Below, piece after piece: positions 8,601 through 22,420 of a DNA stretch of 64,000 nt. Origin of the DNA: Morinoia aosen. Taxonomy: Eukaryota; Arthropoda; Malacostraca; Amphipoda; Talitridae. The position numbers were made by a program, and so were the translations under genes. Numbering within the stretch: position 1 is the stretch's first letter; every line of letters starts with the position of its first letter. Under the pieces are notes generated by a model. It did no database searches. It was not told the DNA's origin and was given only the letters and a program-made list of their open reading frames with translations. The stretch is taken from contig JASJYW010000026.1 in assembly GCA_030386875.1 (NCBI GenBank), forward strand, positions 12,418,246 to 12,482,245. The letters run 5' to 3'.

Positions 8601-11600
8601 AAACAGCAAACGACGTGATTTTCACCGCATTCGGCCTAGGAATGGCCCAAAACACACATTTTAGCTCTGTCGACCGTGGAATCTGCTGAATATGCTCTTT
8701 CCGCCTATGTCGCCACGGGGAACAGCAAACGACGTGATTTTCACCGCATTCGGCCTAGGAATGGCCAAAAAACACGAATTTTAGCTCTGTCGACCGTGGA
8801 ATCGGCTAAATATGCACTTTCCGCCTATGTCGCCACGGAAACAGCAAACGACGTAATTTTCACCGCATTCGGTCTAGGAATGGCCCAAAACACGCATTTT
8901 AGCTCTGTCGACCATGGAAACGGCAAAATATGCACTTTCCGCCTATGTCGCCACGGGAAACAGCAAACGACGTGATTTTCGCCGCATTCGGCCTAGGAAT
9001 GGCCCAAAAACACGCATTTTAGCTATGTCGACCGTGGAATCGGCTAAATATGCACTTTCCGCCTATGTCGCCACGGGGAAACAGCAAACGACGTGATTTT
9101 CACCGCATTCGGCTTAGGAATGGCCCAAAACACGCATTTTAGCTCTGTCGACCGTGGAAACGGCTAAATATGCACTTTCCGCCTATGTCGCCACGGGAAA
9201 CAGCAAACGACGTGATTTTTCACCGCATTCGGCCTAGGAATGGCCAAAAACACGCATTTTAGGCCCTGTCGACCGTGGAATCGGCTAAATATGCACTTTC
9301 CGCCTATGTCGCCACGGGAAACAGCAAACGACGTGATTTTCACCGCATTCAGCCTAGGAATGGCCCAAAACACGCATTTTAGCTCTGTCGACCGTGGAAA
9401 CGGCTTAATATGCACTTTCCGCCTATGTCGCCACGGGAAACAGCAAACGGACGTGATTTTTCACCGCATTCGGCCTAGGAATGGCCCAAAACACGCATTT
9501 TAGCTCTGTCGACCGTGGAATCGGCTAAATATGCACTTCCCGCCTATGTCGCCACGGGAAAACAGCAAACGACGTGATTTTCACCGCATTCGGCCTAGGA
9601 ATGGCCAAAAACACGCATTTTAGCCCTGTCGACCGTGGAATCGGCTAAATATGCACTTTCCGCCTATGTCGCCACGGGAAACAGCAAACGACGTTATTTT
9701 CACCGCATTCGGCCTAGGAATGGCCCAAAACACGCATTTTAGCCCTGCCGACCGTGGAAACGGCTAAATATGCACTTTCCGCCGATGTCGCCACGGGAAA
9801 CAGCAAACGACGTGATTTTCACCGCATTTGGCCTAGGAATGGCCCAAAACACGCATTTAAGCTCTGTCGACCGTGGAAACGGCTAAATATGCACTTTCCG
9901 CCTATGTCGCTACGGGAAATAGCAAACGACGTGATTTTCACCGCATTCGGCCTAGGAATGGCCAAAAACACGCATTTTAGCCCTGTCGACCGTGGAATCG
10001 GCTTAATATGCACTTTCCGCCTATGTCGCCACGGGAAACAGCAAACGACGTGATTTTCACCGCATTCGGCCTAGGAATGGTCCAAAACACGCATTTTAGC
10101 TCTGTCGACCGTGGAAACGGCTAAATATGCACTTTCCGCCTATGTCGCCACGGAAACAGCAAACGACGTGATTTTCACCGCATTCGGCCTAGGAATGGCC
10201 CAAAACACGTATTTTAGCTTTGTCGACCGTGGAATCGGCAAAATATGCACTTTCCGCCTATGTCGCCACGGGAAACAGCAAACGACGTGATTTTCACCGC
10301 ATTCGGCCTAGGAATGGCCCAAAACAAGCATTTTAGCTCTGTCGACCGTGGAATCTGCTAAATAAGCACTTTCCGCCTATGTCGCCACGGGGAACAGCAA
10401 ACGACGTGATTTTCAGCGCATTCGGCCTAGGAATGGCCAAAAACATGCATTTTAGCCCTGTCGACCGTGGAATCGGCTAAATATGCACTTTCCGCCTATG
10501 TCGCCACGGGAAACAGCAAACGACGTGATTTTCACCGCATTCGGCCTAGGAATGGCCCAAAAACACGCATTTTAGCTCTGTCGACCGTGGAATCGGCTAA
10601 AGATGCACTTTCCGCTTATGTCGCCACGGGAAACAGCAAACGACGTGATTTTCACCGCATTCAGCCTAGGAATGGCCCAAAACACGCATTTTAGCTCTGT
10701 CGACCGTGGAAACGGCTAAATATGCACTTTCCGCCAATGTCGCCACGGGAAACAGCAAACGACGTGATTTTCACCGCATTCGGCCTAGGAATGGCCAAAA
10801 ACACGCATTTTAGCCCGGTCGACCGTGGAATCGGCTAAATATGCACTTTCCGCCTATGTCGCCACGGGAAACAGCAAACGACGTGATTTTCACCGCATTC
10901 GGCCTAGGAATGGCCCAAAACACGCATTTTAGCTCTGTCGACCGTGGAAACTGCTAAATATGCACTTTCCGCCTATGTCGCCACGGGAAACAGCAAACGA
11001 CGTGATTTTCACCGCATTCGGCCTAGGAATGGCTAAAAACACGCATTTTAGCTCTGTCGACCGTGGAAACGGCTAAATATGCACTTTCCGCCTATGTCGC
11101 CACGGGAAACAGCAAACGACGTGATTTTCACCGCATTCGGCCTAGGAATGGCCCAAAACACGCATTTTAGCTCTGTCGACCGTGGAATCGGCTAAATACG
11201 CACTTTCCGCCTATGTCGCAACGGGAAACAGCAAACGACGTGATTTTCACCGCATTCGGCCTAGGAATGGCCCAAAAACACGTATTTTAGCTCTGTCGAC
11301 CGTGGAAACAGATAAATATGCACTTTCCGCCTATGTCGCCACGGGAAACAGTAAACGACGTGATTTTTCACCGCATTCGGCCTAGGAATGACCCAAAAAC
11401 ACGCATTTTAGCCCTGTCGACCGTGGAAACGGCTAAATATGCACTTTCCGCCTATGTCGCCACGGGAAACAGCAAACGACGTGATTCTCACCGCATTCGG
11501 CCTAGGAATGGCCATAAACACGCATTTTAGCCCTGTCGACCGTGGAATCGGCAAAATATGCACTTTCCTCTTATGTCGCCACGGGAAACAGCAAACGACG

Positions 11601-14600
11601 TGATTTTCACCGCATTCGGCCTAGGAATGGCCCAAAACACGCATTTTAGCCCTGTCGACCGTGGAAACGGCTAAATATGCACTTTCCGCCTATGTCGCCA
11701 CGGGAAACAGCAAACGACGTGATTTGCACCGCATTCGGCCTAAGAATGGCCAAAACACGCATTTTAGCCCGGTCGACCGTGGAATCAGCTAAATATGCAC
11801 TTTCCGCCTATGTCGCCACGGGAAACAGCAAACGACGTGATTTTCACCGCATTCGGCCTAGGAATGGCCCAAAACACGCATTTCAGCTCTGTCGACCGTG
11901 GAAACTGCTAAATATGCACTTTCCGCCTATGTCGCCACGGGAAACAGCAAACGACGTGATTTTCACCGCATTCGGCTTAGGAATGGCCAAAAACACGCAT
12001 TTTAGCTCTGTCGAACGTGGAAACGGCTAAATATGCACTTTCCGCCTATGTCGCCACGGGAAACAGCAAACGACGTGATTTTCACCGCATTCGGCCTAGG
12101 AATGGCCCATAACACGAATTTTAGCTCTGTCGACCGTGGAATCGGCTAAATACGCACTTTCCCGCCTATGTCGCCACGGGAAACAGCAAACGACGTGATT
12201 TTCACCGCATTCGGCCTAGGAATGGCCCAAAACACGTATTTTAGCTCTGTCGACCGTGGAAACGGATAAATATGCACTTTCCGCCTATGTCGCCACGGGA
12301 AACAGCAAACGACGTGATTCTCACCGCATTCGGCCTAGGAATGGCCCTAAACACGCATTTTAGCCCTGTCGACCGTGGAATCGGCAAAATATGCACTTTC
12401 CGCTTATGTCGCCACGGGAAACAGCAAACGACGTGATTTCTCACCGCATTCGGCCTAGGAAATGGCCCAAAACACGCATTTTAGCCCTGTCGACCGTGGA
12501 AACGGCTAAATATGCACTTTCCGCCTATGTCACCACGGGAAACAGCAAACGACGTGATTTGCACCGCATTCGGCCTAAGAATGGCCCAAAACACGCATTT
12601 TAGCTCTGTCGACCGTGGAAACGGCTAAATATGCACTTTCCGCCTATGTCGCCACGGAAAACAGCAAACGACGTGATTTTCACCGCATTCGGCCTAGGAA
12701 TGGCCAAAAACACGCATTTTAGCCCTGTCGTCCGTGGAATCGGCTAAATATGCACTTTCCGCCTATGTCGCCACGGGAAACAGCAAACGACGTGATTTTC
12801 ACCGCATTCGGCCTAGGAAAGGCCCAAAACACGCATTTTAGCTCTGTCGACCGTGGAAACGGCTAAATATGCACTTTACGCCTATGTCGCCTCGGGGAAC
12901 AGCAAACGACGTGATTTTCAGCGCATTCGGCATAGGAATGGCCCAAAAACACGCATTTTAGCCCTGTCGACCGTGGAATCGGCTAAATATGCACTTTCCG
13001 CCTATGTCGCCACGGGAAACAGCAAACGACGTGATTTTCGCCGCATTCGGCCTAGGAATGGCCCAAAACACGCATTTTAGCCCTGTCGACCGTGGAAACG
13101 GCTAAATATTCACTTTCCGCCTATGTCGCCACGGGAAACAGCAAACGACGTGATTTTCACCGCATTCGGCCTAGGAATGGCCATAAACACGCATTTTAGC
13201 CCTGTCGACCGTGGAAGCGGCCAAATATGCACTTTCCGCCTATGTCGCCACGGAAAACAGCAAACGACGTGATTTTCACCGCATTCGGCCTAGGAATGGC
13301 CCAAAACACGCATTTCAGCCCCTGTCGACCGTGGAAACGGCTAAATATGCACTTTCTGCCTATGTCGCCACGGGAAACAGCAAGCGACGTGATTTTCACC
13401 CGCATTCGGCCTAGGAATGGCCCAAAACACGCATTCTAGCTCTGTCGACCGTGGAAACGGCTAGATATGCACTTTCCGCCTATGTCGCCACGGGAAACAG
13501 CAAACGACGTGATTTTCACCGCATTCGGCCTAGGAATGGCCCAAAACACTAATTTTAGCTCTGTCGACCGTGGATACGGCTAAATATGCACTTTCCGCCT
13601 ATGTCGCCACGGGAAACAGCAAACGACGTGATTTTCACCGCATTCGACCTAGGAATGGCCCAAAACACGCATTTTAGCTCTGTCGACCGTGGAAACGGCT
13701 ATATATGCACTTTCCGCCTATGTCGCCACGGGAAACAGCAAACGACGTGATTTTCACCGCATTCGGCCTAGGAATGGCCCAAAACACGCATTTTAGCTCT
13801 GTCGACCGTGGAATCGGCTAAATATGCACTTTCCGCCTATGTCGCCACGGGAAACAGCAAACGACGTGATTTTCACCGCATTCGGCCTAGGAATGGCCCA
13901 AAACACGCATTTTAGCTCTGTCGACCGTGGAAACGGCTAAATATGCTCTTTCCGCCTATGTCGCCACGGGAAACAGCAAACGACGTGATTTTCACCGCAT
14001 TCGGCCCAGGAATGGCCCAAAACACGCATTTTAGCTCTGTCGACCGTGGAAACGGCTAAATATGCACTTTCCGCCTATGTCGCCATGGGAAACAGCAAAC
14101 GACGTGATTTTCACCGCATTCGGCCTAGGAATGGCCCAAAACACGCATTTTAGCTCTGTCGACCGTGGAATCGGCTAAAGATGCACTTTCCGCCTATGTC
14201 GCCACGGGAAACAGCAAACGACGTGATTTTCACCGCATTCGGCCTAGGAATGGCCCAAAACACGCATTTTAGCTCTGTCGACCGTGGAAACGGCTAAATA
14301 TGCACTTTCCGCCTATGTCGCCACGGGAAACAGCAAACGACGTGATTTTCACCGCATTCGGCCTAGGAATGGCCAAAAACACGCATTTTAGCCCGGTCGA
14401 CCGTGGAATCGGCTAAATATGCACTTTCCTCCTATGTCGCCACGGGAAACAGCAAACGACGTGATTTTCACCGTATTCGGCCTAGGAATGGCCCAAAACA
14501 CGCATTTTAGCTCTGTCGACCGTGGAAACTGCTAAATATGCACTTTCCGCCTATGTCGCCACGGGAAACAGCAAACGACGTGATTTTCACCGCATTCGGC

Positions 14601-17600
14601 CTAGGAATGGCCAAAAACACGCATTTTAGCTCTGTCGACCGTGGAATCGGCTAAATATGCACTTTCCGCCTATGTCGCCACGGGAAACAGCAAACGACGT
14701 GATTTTCACCGCATTCGGCCTAGGAATGGCCCAAAACACGCATTTTAGCTCTGTCGACCGTGGAATCGGCTAAATATGCACTTTCCGCCTATGTCGCCAC
14801 GGGAAACAGCAAACGACGTGATTTTTCACCGCATTCGGCCTAGGAATGGCCCAAAACACTAATTTTAGCTCTGCCGACCGTGGAAACGGCTAAATATGCA
14901 CTTTCCGCCTATGTCGCCACGGGAAACAGCAAACGACGTGATTTTCACCGCATTCGGCCTAGGAATGGCCCAAAACACTCATGTTAGCTCTGTCGACCGT
15001 GGAATCAGCTAAATATGCACTTTCCGCCTATGTCGCCACGGGAAACAGCAAACGACGTGATTTTCACCGCATTCGGCCTAGGAATGGCCCAAAACACGCA
15101 TTTTAGGCTCTGTCGACCGTGGAAACGGCTAAATATGCACTTTCCGCCTATGTCGCCACGGGAAACAGCAAACGACGTGATTTTCACCGCATTCGGCCTA
15201 GGAATGGCCCAAAACACGCATTTTAGCTCTGTCGACCGTGGAAACGGCTAAATATGCACTTTCCGCCTATGTCGCCACGGGGAACAGCAAACGACGTGAT
15301 TTTCACCGCATTCGCGCTAGGAATGGCCCAAAACACGCATTTTAGCTCTGTCGACCGTGGAATCGGCTAAGTATGCACTTTCCGCCTATGTCGCCACGGG
15401 AAACAGCAAACGACGTGATTTTCACCGCATTCGGCCTAGGAATGGCCCAAAACACGCATTTTAGCTCTGTCGACCGTGGAAACGGCTAAATATGCACTTT
15501 CCGCCTATGTCGCCATGGGAAACAGCAAACGACGTGATTTTCACCGCATTCGGCCTAGGAATGGCCCAAAACACGCATTTTAGCTCTGTCGACCGTGGAA
15601 TCGGCTAAAGATGCACTTTCCGCCTATGTCGCCACGGGAAACAGCAAACGACGTGATTTTCACCGCATTCGGCCTAGGAATGGCCCAAAACACGCATTTT
15701 AGCTCTGTCGACCGTGGAAACGGCTAAATATGCACTTTCCGCCTATGTCGCCACGGGAAACAGCAAACGACGTGATTTTCACCGCATTCGGCCTAGGAAT
15801 GGCCAAAAAACACGCATTTTAGCCCGGTCGACCGTGGAATCGGCTAAATATGCACTTTCCTCCTATGTCGCCACGGGAAACAGCAAACGACGTGATTTTC
15901 ACCGCATTCGGCCTAGGAATGGCTCAAAACACGCATTTTAGCTCTGTCGACCGTGGAAACTGCTAAATATGCACTTTCCGCCTATGTCGCCACGGGAAAC
16001 AGCAAACGACGTGATTTTCACCGCATTCGGCCTAGGAATGGCCAAAAACACGCATTTTAGCTCTGTCGACCGTGGAATCGGCTAAATATGCACTTTCCGC
16101 CTATGTCGCCACGGGAAACAGCAAACGACGTGATTTTCACCGCATTCGGCCTAGGAATGGCCCAAAACACGCATTTTAGCTCTGTCGACCGTGGAATCGG
16201 CTAAATATGCACTTTCCGCCTATGTCGCCACGGGGAAACAGCAAACGACGTGATTTTCACCGCATTCGGCCTAGGAATGGCCCAAAACACTAATTTTAGC
16301 TCTGTCGACCGTGGAAACGGCTAAATATGCACTTTCCGCCTATGTCGCCACGGGAAACAGCAAACGACGTGATTTTCACCGCATTCGACCTAGGAATGGC
16401 CCAAAACACGCATTTTAGCTCTGTCGACCGTCGGAAACGGCTATATATGCACTTTCCGCCTATGTCGCCACGGGAAACAGCAAAACGACGTGATTTTCAC
16501 CGCATTCGGCCTAGGAATGGCCCAAAACACGCATTTTAGCTCTGTCGACCGTGGAAACGGCTAAATATGCCGATTCCGCCTATGTCGCCACGGGAAACAG
16601 CAAACGACGTGATTTTCACCGCATTCGGCCCAGGAATTGGCCCAAAACACGCATTTTAGCTCTGTCGACCGTAGAAACGGGCTAAATATGCACTTTCCGC
16701 CTATGTCGCCATGGGAAACAGCAAACGACGTGATTTTCACCGCATTCGGCCTAGGAATGGCCCAAAACACGCATTTTAGCTCTGTCGGACCGTGGAATCG
16801 GCTAAAGATGCACTTTCCGCCTATGTCGCCACGGGAAACAGCAAACGACGTGATTTTCACCGCATTCGGCCTAGGAATGGCCAAAACACGCATTTTAGCT
16901 CTGTCGACCGTGGAAACGGCTAAATATGCACTTTCCGCCTATGTCGCCACGGGAAACAGCAAACGACGTGATTTTCACCGCATTCGGCCTGGGAATGGCC
17001 AAAAACACGCATTTTAGCCCGGTCGACCGTGGAATCGGCTAAATATGCACTTTCCTCCTATGTCGCCACGGGAAACAGCAAACGACGTGATTTTCACCGC
17101 ATTCGGCCTAGGAATGGCTCAAAACACGCATTTTAGCTCTGTCGACCGTGGAAACTGCTAAATATGCACTTTCCGCCTATGTCGCCACGGGAAACAGCAA
17201 ACGACGTGATTTTCACCGCATCTCGGCCTAGGAATGGCCAAAAACACGCATTTTAGCTCTGTCGACCGTGGAATCGGCTAAATATGCACTTTCCGCCTAT
17301 GTCGCCACGGGAAACAGCAAACGACGTGATTTTCACCGCATTCAGCCTAGGAATGGCCCAAAACACGCATTTTAGCTCTGTCGACCGTGGAATCGGCTAA
17401 ATATGCACTTTCCGCCTATGTCGCCACGGGAAACAGCAAACGACGTGATTTTCACCGCATTCGGCCTAGGAATGGCCCAAAACACGCATTTTAGCTCTGT
17501 CGACCGTGGAAACGGCTAAATATGCACTTTCCGCCTATGTCGCCACGGGAAACAGCAAACGACCGTGATTTTCACCGCATTCGGCCTAGGAATGGCCCAA

Positions 17601-20600
17601 AACACGCATTTTAGCTCTGTCGACCGTGGAAACAGCTAATATGCACTTTCCGCCTATGTCGCCACGGGGAACAGCAAACGACGTTATTTTCACCGCATTC
17701 GGCCTATGAATGGCCCAAAACACGCATTTTAGCTCTGTCGACCGTGGAAACGGCTAAATATGCACTTTCCGCCTATGTCGCCACGGGAAACAGCAAACGA
17801 CGTGATTTTCACCGCATTCGGCCTAGGAATAATCAAAAACACGCATTTTAGCCCTGTCGACCGTGGAATCGGCTAAATATGCACTTTCCGCCTATGTCGC
17901 CACGGGAAACAGCAAACGACGTGATTTTCACCGCATTCGGCCTAGGAATGGCCCAAAACACGCATTTTAGCTCTGTCGACCGTGGAAACGGCTAAATATG
18001 CACTTTCCGCCTATGTCGCCACGGGAAACAGCAAACGACGTGATTTTCACCGCATTCGGCCTAGGAATGGCCCAAAACACGCATTTTAGCTCTGTCGACC
18101 GTGGAAACGGCTAAATATGCACTTTCCGCCTATGTCGCCACGGGGAACAGCAAACGACGTGATTTTCACCGCATTCGGCCTAGGAATGGCCCAAAACACG
18201 CATTTTAGCTCTGTCGACCGTGGAATCGGCTAAGTATGCACTTTCCCGCCTATGTCGCCACAGAAACAGCAAACGACGTGATTTTCACCGCATTCGGCCT
18301 AGGAATGGCCCAAAACACGCATTTTAGCTCTGTCGACCGTGGAAACGGCTAAATATGCACTTTCCGCCTATGTCGCCACGGAAACAGAAAACGACGTGAT
18401 TTTCACCGCATTCGGCCTAGGAACGGCCCAAAACACGCATTTTAGCTCTGTCGACCGTGGAAACGGCTAAATATGCACTTTCCGCCTATGTCGCCACGGG
18501 GAACAGCAAACGACGTGATTTTCACCGCATTCGGCCTAGGAATGGCCCAAAACACGCATTTTAGCTCTGTCGACCGTGGAATCGGCTAAGTATGCACTTT
18601 CCGCCTATGTCGCCACGGGAAACAGCAAACGACGTGATTTTCACCGCATTCGGCCTAGGAATGGCCCAAAACACGCATTTTAGCTCTGTCGACCGTGAAT
18701 CGGCTAAATATGCACTTTCCGCCTATGTCGCCACGGGAAACAGCAAAACGACGTTATTTTCACCGCATTCGGCCTAGGAATGGCCCAAAACACTAATTTT
18801 AGCTCTGTCGACCGTGAAACGGCTAAATGTGCACTTTCCGCCTATGTCGCCACGGGAAACAGCAAACGACGTGATTTTCACCGCATTCGACCTAGGAATG
18901 GCCCAAAACACGCATTTTAGCTCTGTCGACCGTGGAAACGGCTATATATGCACTTTCCGCCTATGTCGCCACGGGAAACAGCAAACGACGTGATTTTCAC
19001 CGCATTCGGCCTAGGAATGGCCCAAAACACGCATTTTAGCTCTGTCGACCGTGGAAACGGCTAAATATGCTCTTTCCGCCTATGTCGCCACGGGAAACAG
19101 CAAACGACGTGATTTCACCGCATTCGGCCCAGGAATGGCCCAAAACACGCATTTTAGCTCTGTCGACCGTAGAAACGGCTAAATATGCACTTTCCGCCTA
19201 TGTCGCCATGGGAAACAGCAAACGACGTGATTTTCACCGCATTCGGCCTAGGAATGGCCCAAAACACGCATTTCAGCTCTGTCGACCGTGGAATCGGCTA
19301 AAGATGCACTTTCCGCCTATGTCGTCACGGGAAACAGCAAACGACGTGATTTTCACCGCATTCGGCCTAGGAATGGCCCAAAACACGCATTTTAGCTCTG
19401 TCGACCGTGGAAACGGCTAAATATGCACCCTCCGCCTATGTCGCCACGGGAAACAGCAAACGACGTGATTTTCACCGCATTCGGCCTAGGAATGGCCAAA
19501 AACACGCATTTTAGCCCGGTCGACCGTGGAATCGGCTAAATATGCACTTTCCTCCTATGTCGCCACGGGAAACAGCAAACGACGTGATTTTCACCGCATT
19601 CGGCCTAGGAATGGCCCAAAACACGCATTTTAGCTCTGTCGACCGTGGAATCGGCTAAGTATGCACTTTCCGCCTATGTCGCCACGGGAAACAGCAAACG
19701 ACGTGATTTTCACCGCATTCGGCCTAGGAATGGCCCAAAACACGCATTTTAGCTCTGTCGACCGTGGAATCGGCCAAATATGCACTTTCCCGCCTATGTC
19801 GCCACGGGAAACAGCAAACGACGTGATTTTCACCGCATTCGGCCTAGGAATGGCCCAAAACACTAATTTTAGCTCTGTCGACCGTGGAAACGGCTAAATA
19901 TGCACTTTCCGCCTATGTCGCCACGGGAAACAGCAAACGACGTGATTTTCACCGCATTCGACCTAGGAATGGCCCAAAACACGCATTTTAGCTCTGTCGA
20001 CCGTGGAAACGGCTATATATGCACTTTCCGCCTATGTCGCCACGGGAAACAGCAAACGACGTGATTTTCACCGCATTCGGCCTAGGAATGGCCCAAAACA
20101 CGCATTTTAGCTCTTTCGACCGTGGAAACGGCTAAATATGCTCTTTCCGCCTATGTCGCCACGGGAAACAGCAAACGACGTGATTTTCACCGCATTCGGC
20201 CCAGGAATGGCCCAAAACACGCATTTTAGCTCTGTCGACCGTAGAAAACGGCTAAATATGCACTTTCCGCCTATGTCGCCATGGGAAACAGCAAACGACG
20301 TGATTTTCACCGCATTCGGCCTAGGAATGGCCCAAAACACGCATTTTAGCTCTGTCGACCGTGGGAATCGGCTAAAGATGCACTTTCCGCCTATGTCGTC
20401 ACGGGAAACAGCAAACGGACGTGATTTTCACCGCATTCGGCCTAGGAATGGCCCAAAACACGCATTTTAGCTCTGTCGACCGTGGAAACGGCTAAATATG
20501 CACTCTTCCGCCTATATCGCCACGGGAAACAGCAAACGACGTGATTTTCACCGCATTCGGCCTAGGAATGGCCCAAAACACGCATTTTAGCTCTGTCGAC

Positions 20601-21555
20601 CGTGGAATCGGCTAAATATGCACTTTCCGCCTATGTCGCCACGGGAAACAGCAAACGACGTGATTTTCACCGCATTCGGCCTAGGAATGGCCCAAAACAC
20701 TAATTTTAGCTCTGCCGACCGTGGAAACGGCTAAATATGCACTTTCCGCCTATGTCGCCACGGGAAACAGCAAACGACGTGATTTTCACCGCATTCGGCC
20801 TAGGAATGGCCCAAAACACTCATTTTAGCTCTGTCGACTGTGGAATCAGCTAAATATGCACTTTCCGCCTATGTCGCCACGGGAAACAGCAAACGACGTG
20901 ATTTTCACCGCATTCGGCCTAGGAATGGCCTAAAACACGCATTTTAGCTCTGTCGACCGTGGAAACGGCTAAATATGCACTTTCCGCCTATGTCGCCACG
21001 GGAAACAGCAAACGACGTGATTTTCACCGCATTCGGCCTAGGAATGGCCCAAAAACACGCATTTTAGCTCTGTCGACCGTGGAAACAGCTAAATATGCAC
21101 TTTCCGCCTATGTCGCCACGGGGAACAGCAAACGACGTGATTTTCACCGCATTCGGCCTAAGAATGGCCCAAAACACGCATTTTAGCTCTGTCGACCGTG
21201 GAAACGGCTAAATATGCACTTTCCGCCTATGTCGCCACGGGAAACAGCAAACGACGTGATTTTCACCGCATTCGGCCTAGGAATAACCAAAAACACGCAT
21301 TTTAGCCCTGTCGACCGTGGAATCGGCTAAATATGCACTTTCCGCCTATGTCGCCACGGGAAACAGCAAACGACGTGATTTTCACCGCATTCGGCCTAGG
21401 AATGGCACAAAACACGCATTTTAGCTCTGTCGACCGTGGAAACGGCTAAATATGCACTTTCCGCCTATTTCGCCACGGGAAACAGCAAACGACGTGATTT
21501 TCACCGCATTCGGCCTAGGAATGGCCAAAAACACGCATTTTAGCCCTGTCGAGCG
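2681..21555 (+). repeat. 119-bp satellite, array 1 (~159 monomers)
   Basis: An uninterrupted head-to-tail array with a 119-bp unit. Anchors within each monomer are GGAATGGCCCAAAACACGC, CTGTCGACCGTGG (SalI site), GCTAAATATGCACTTTCC, GTCGCCACGGGAAACAGC and CGACGTGATTTTCACCGC, closing with TTCGGCCTAGG (AvrII site). The unit is not a multiple of three and carries TAA and TAG in every copy, so the many short open frames across it are not genes. Two linked variants recur: GGCCAAAAAC with AGCCCTG, versus GGCCCAAAAC with AGCTCTG; GGAATCGG or GGAAACGG varies independently. Higher-order blocks repeat at about 2.03 kb (17 monomers), 1.31 kb (11) and 1.43 kb (12). Single-base indels in homopolymers are frequent here. 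I do not recognise the satellite family. Confidence 0.97.
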
Positions 21556-22395
21556 TGTGTTGTGTCCTGAGTACGAACCGTTAAGTTTTCGCCACAAAAA
21601 AGAGTAAAGGGCGGTTGGACGTGAGAGCTTACACCGAACTCTGCTATCAGGAAATCTCAAAGCTCAGCAGTATACAACGCGCCAGATGTCGATGTGTACA
21701 CAGCGAGGGCTCGACCGTTACGAAAAAGAGGCAACACCGGTTCCCAGGGGCAGCGTGGCAGCATGGCAACAGCGTGGCACCAGCGTGGCACCAGCGTGGC
21801 ACCAGCGTGGCACCAGTGTGGCAGCGGACGGCAACAGCAGATGGCAACGGCTGGCGCTACTACCCGAGGGCGCGGCTGAGCCTAAGCGATGACAACGGTG
21901 TTCAGCTGCGGCTTTTTGCTGCGTGCTCCAGAAGTAACGGTCACGGCGCGAGTCTACTTAAAGGGTACGACGAGGGCTAGGGCATCATCATTAGAGAGCG
22001 AAACTCCGTCACTAGAAGGTCTCGTCGTGCCACTTCACTTATTTTGTTTGCATACGGCTGGCACTCCGTATTAGTTCCTGACTCTGTGTTAATCTTCACG
22101 TAAAAGACTTTAACGTACAATTCGAGATCTTGTCCATCATACCCCGACATCGCTGCGTACCCAAAGTTGCGTAAGACCCTCGTAGCAATTGTTCTTAAAT
22201 TTGCTAGTCTCATCTACCCCATTGTCATATTTTGTGTACGCCTTTCATTATAACAAGTAAAAACGACGTGGCCCACGTTGAAAGAATCGTGTTTTCTTTC
22301 GGAAAATAACTCCTTTGATTTGAAGATTAGACTTGAAAAGAAAGAAAATTTGAAAAATCATAAACTCGGATTCTAAGTAAAAGAAGAATATGACA
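21556..22395 (+). repeat. 5' LTR of decayed element, ~840 bp (approximate)
   Basis: Satellite similarity stops at CTGTCGAGCGTG and is followed by TGTGTTGTGTCCTGAG, a TG start. The right end is placed at a CA (22394-22395) two bases before a TGGTGGGCAGCGAG primer-binding-like sequence. The exact start could be 21556, 21558 or 21560. No matching 3' LTR is present to confirm either end. Short open frames within it are not supported as genes. Confidence 0.55.
21750..21827 (+). repeat. 11-bp minisatellite inside the LTR
   Basis: Four near-perfect tandem copies of AGCGTGGCACC with degenerate GGCAGC/GGCAAC units on both sides. It is GC-rich and sits in the middle of an otherwise mixed-composition LTR. 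Confidence 0.85.
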
Positions 22396-22397
22396 AA

Positions 22398-22420
22398 TGG
22401 TGGGCAGCGAGTGTGGGATC
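22398..22420 (+). promoter_or_regulatory. Putative tRNA primer binding site
   Basis: TGGTGGGCAGCGAGTGTGGG begins with the TGG expected to pair with a tRNA CCA end, immediately after the proposed LTR end. The TGGTG...GTGGGAT shape resembles tRNA-Leu type sites, but I cannot assign the tRNA with confidence. Confidence 0.45.

Noticed and set aside
2681-21555. Many 60-126 residue open frames on both strands of the satellite, with repeated peptides such as MSPRETANDVIFTAFGLGMA
   Set aside because: They follow the 119-bp unit, appear in several frames and on both strands, and stop at fixed TAA/TAG of the monomer. Substitutions show no codon pattern. They are by-products of the repeat.
21615-21980. 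121-residue plus-strand open frame in the LTR of the decayed element
   Set aside because: It is driven by the GC-rich 11-bp minisatellite, which is open in several frames; no family resemblance.
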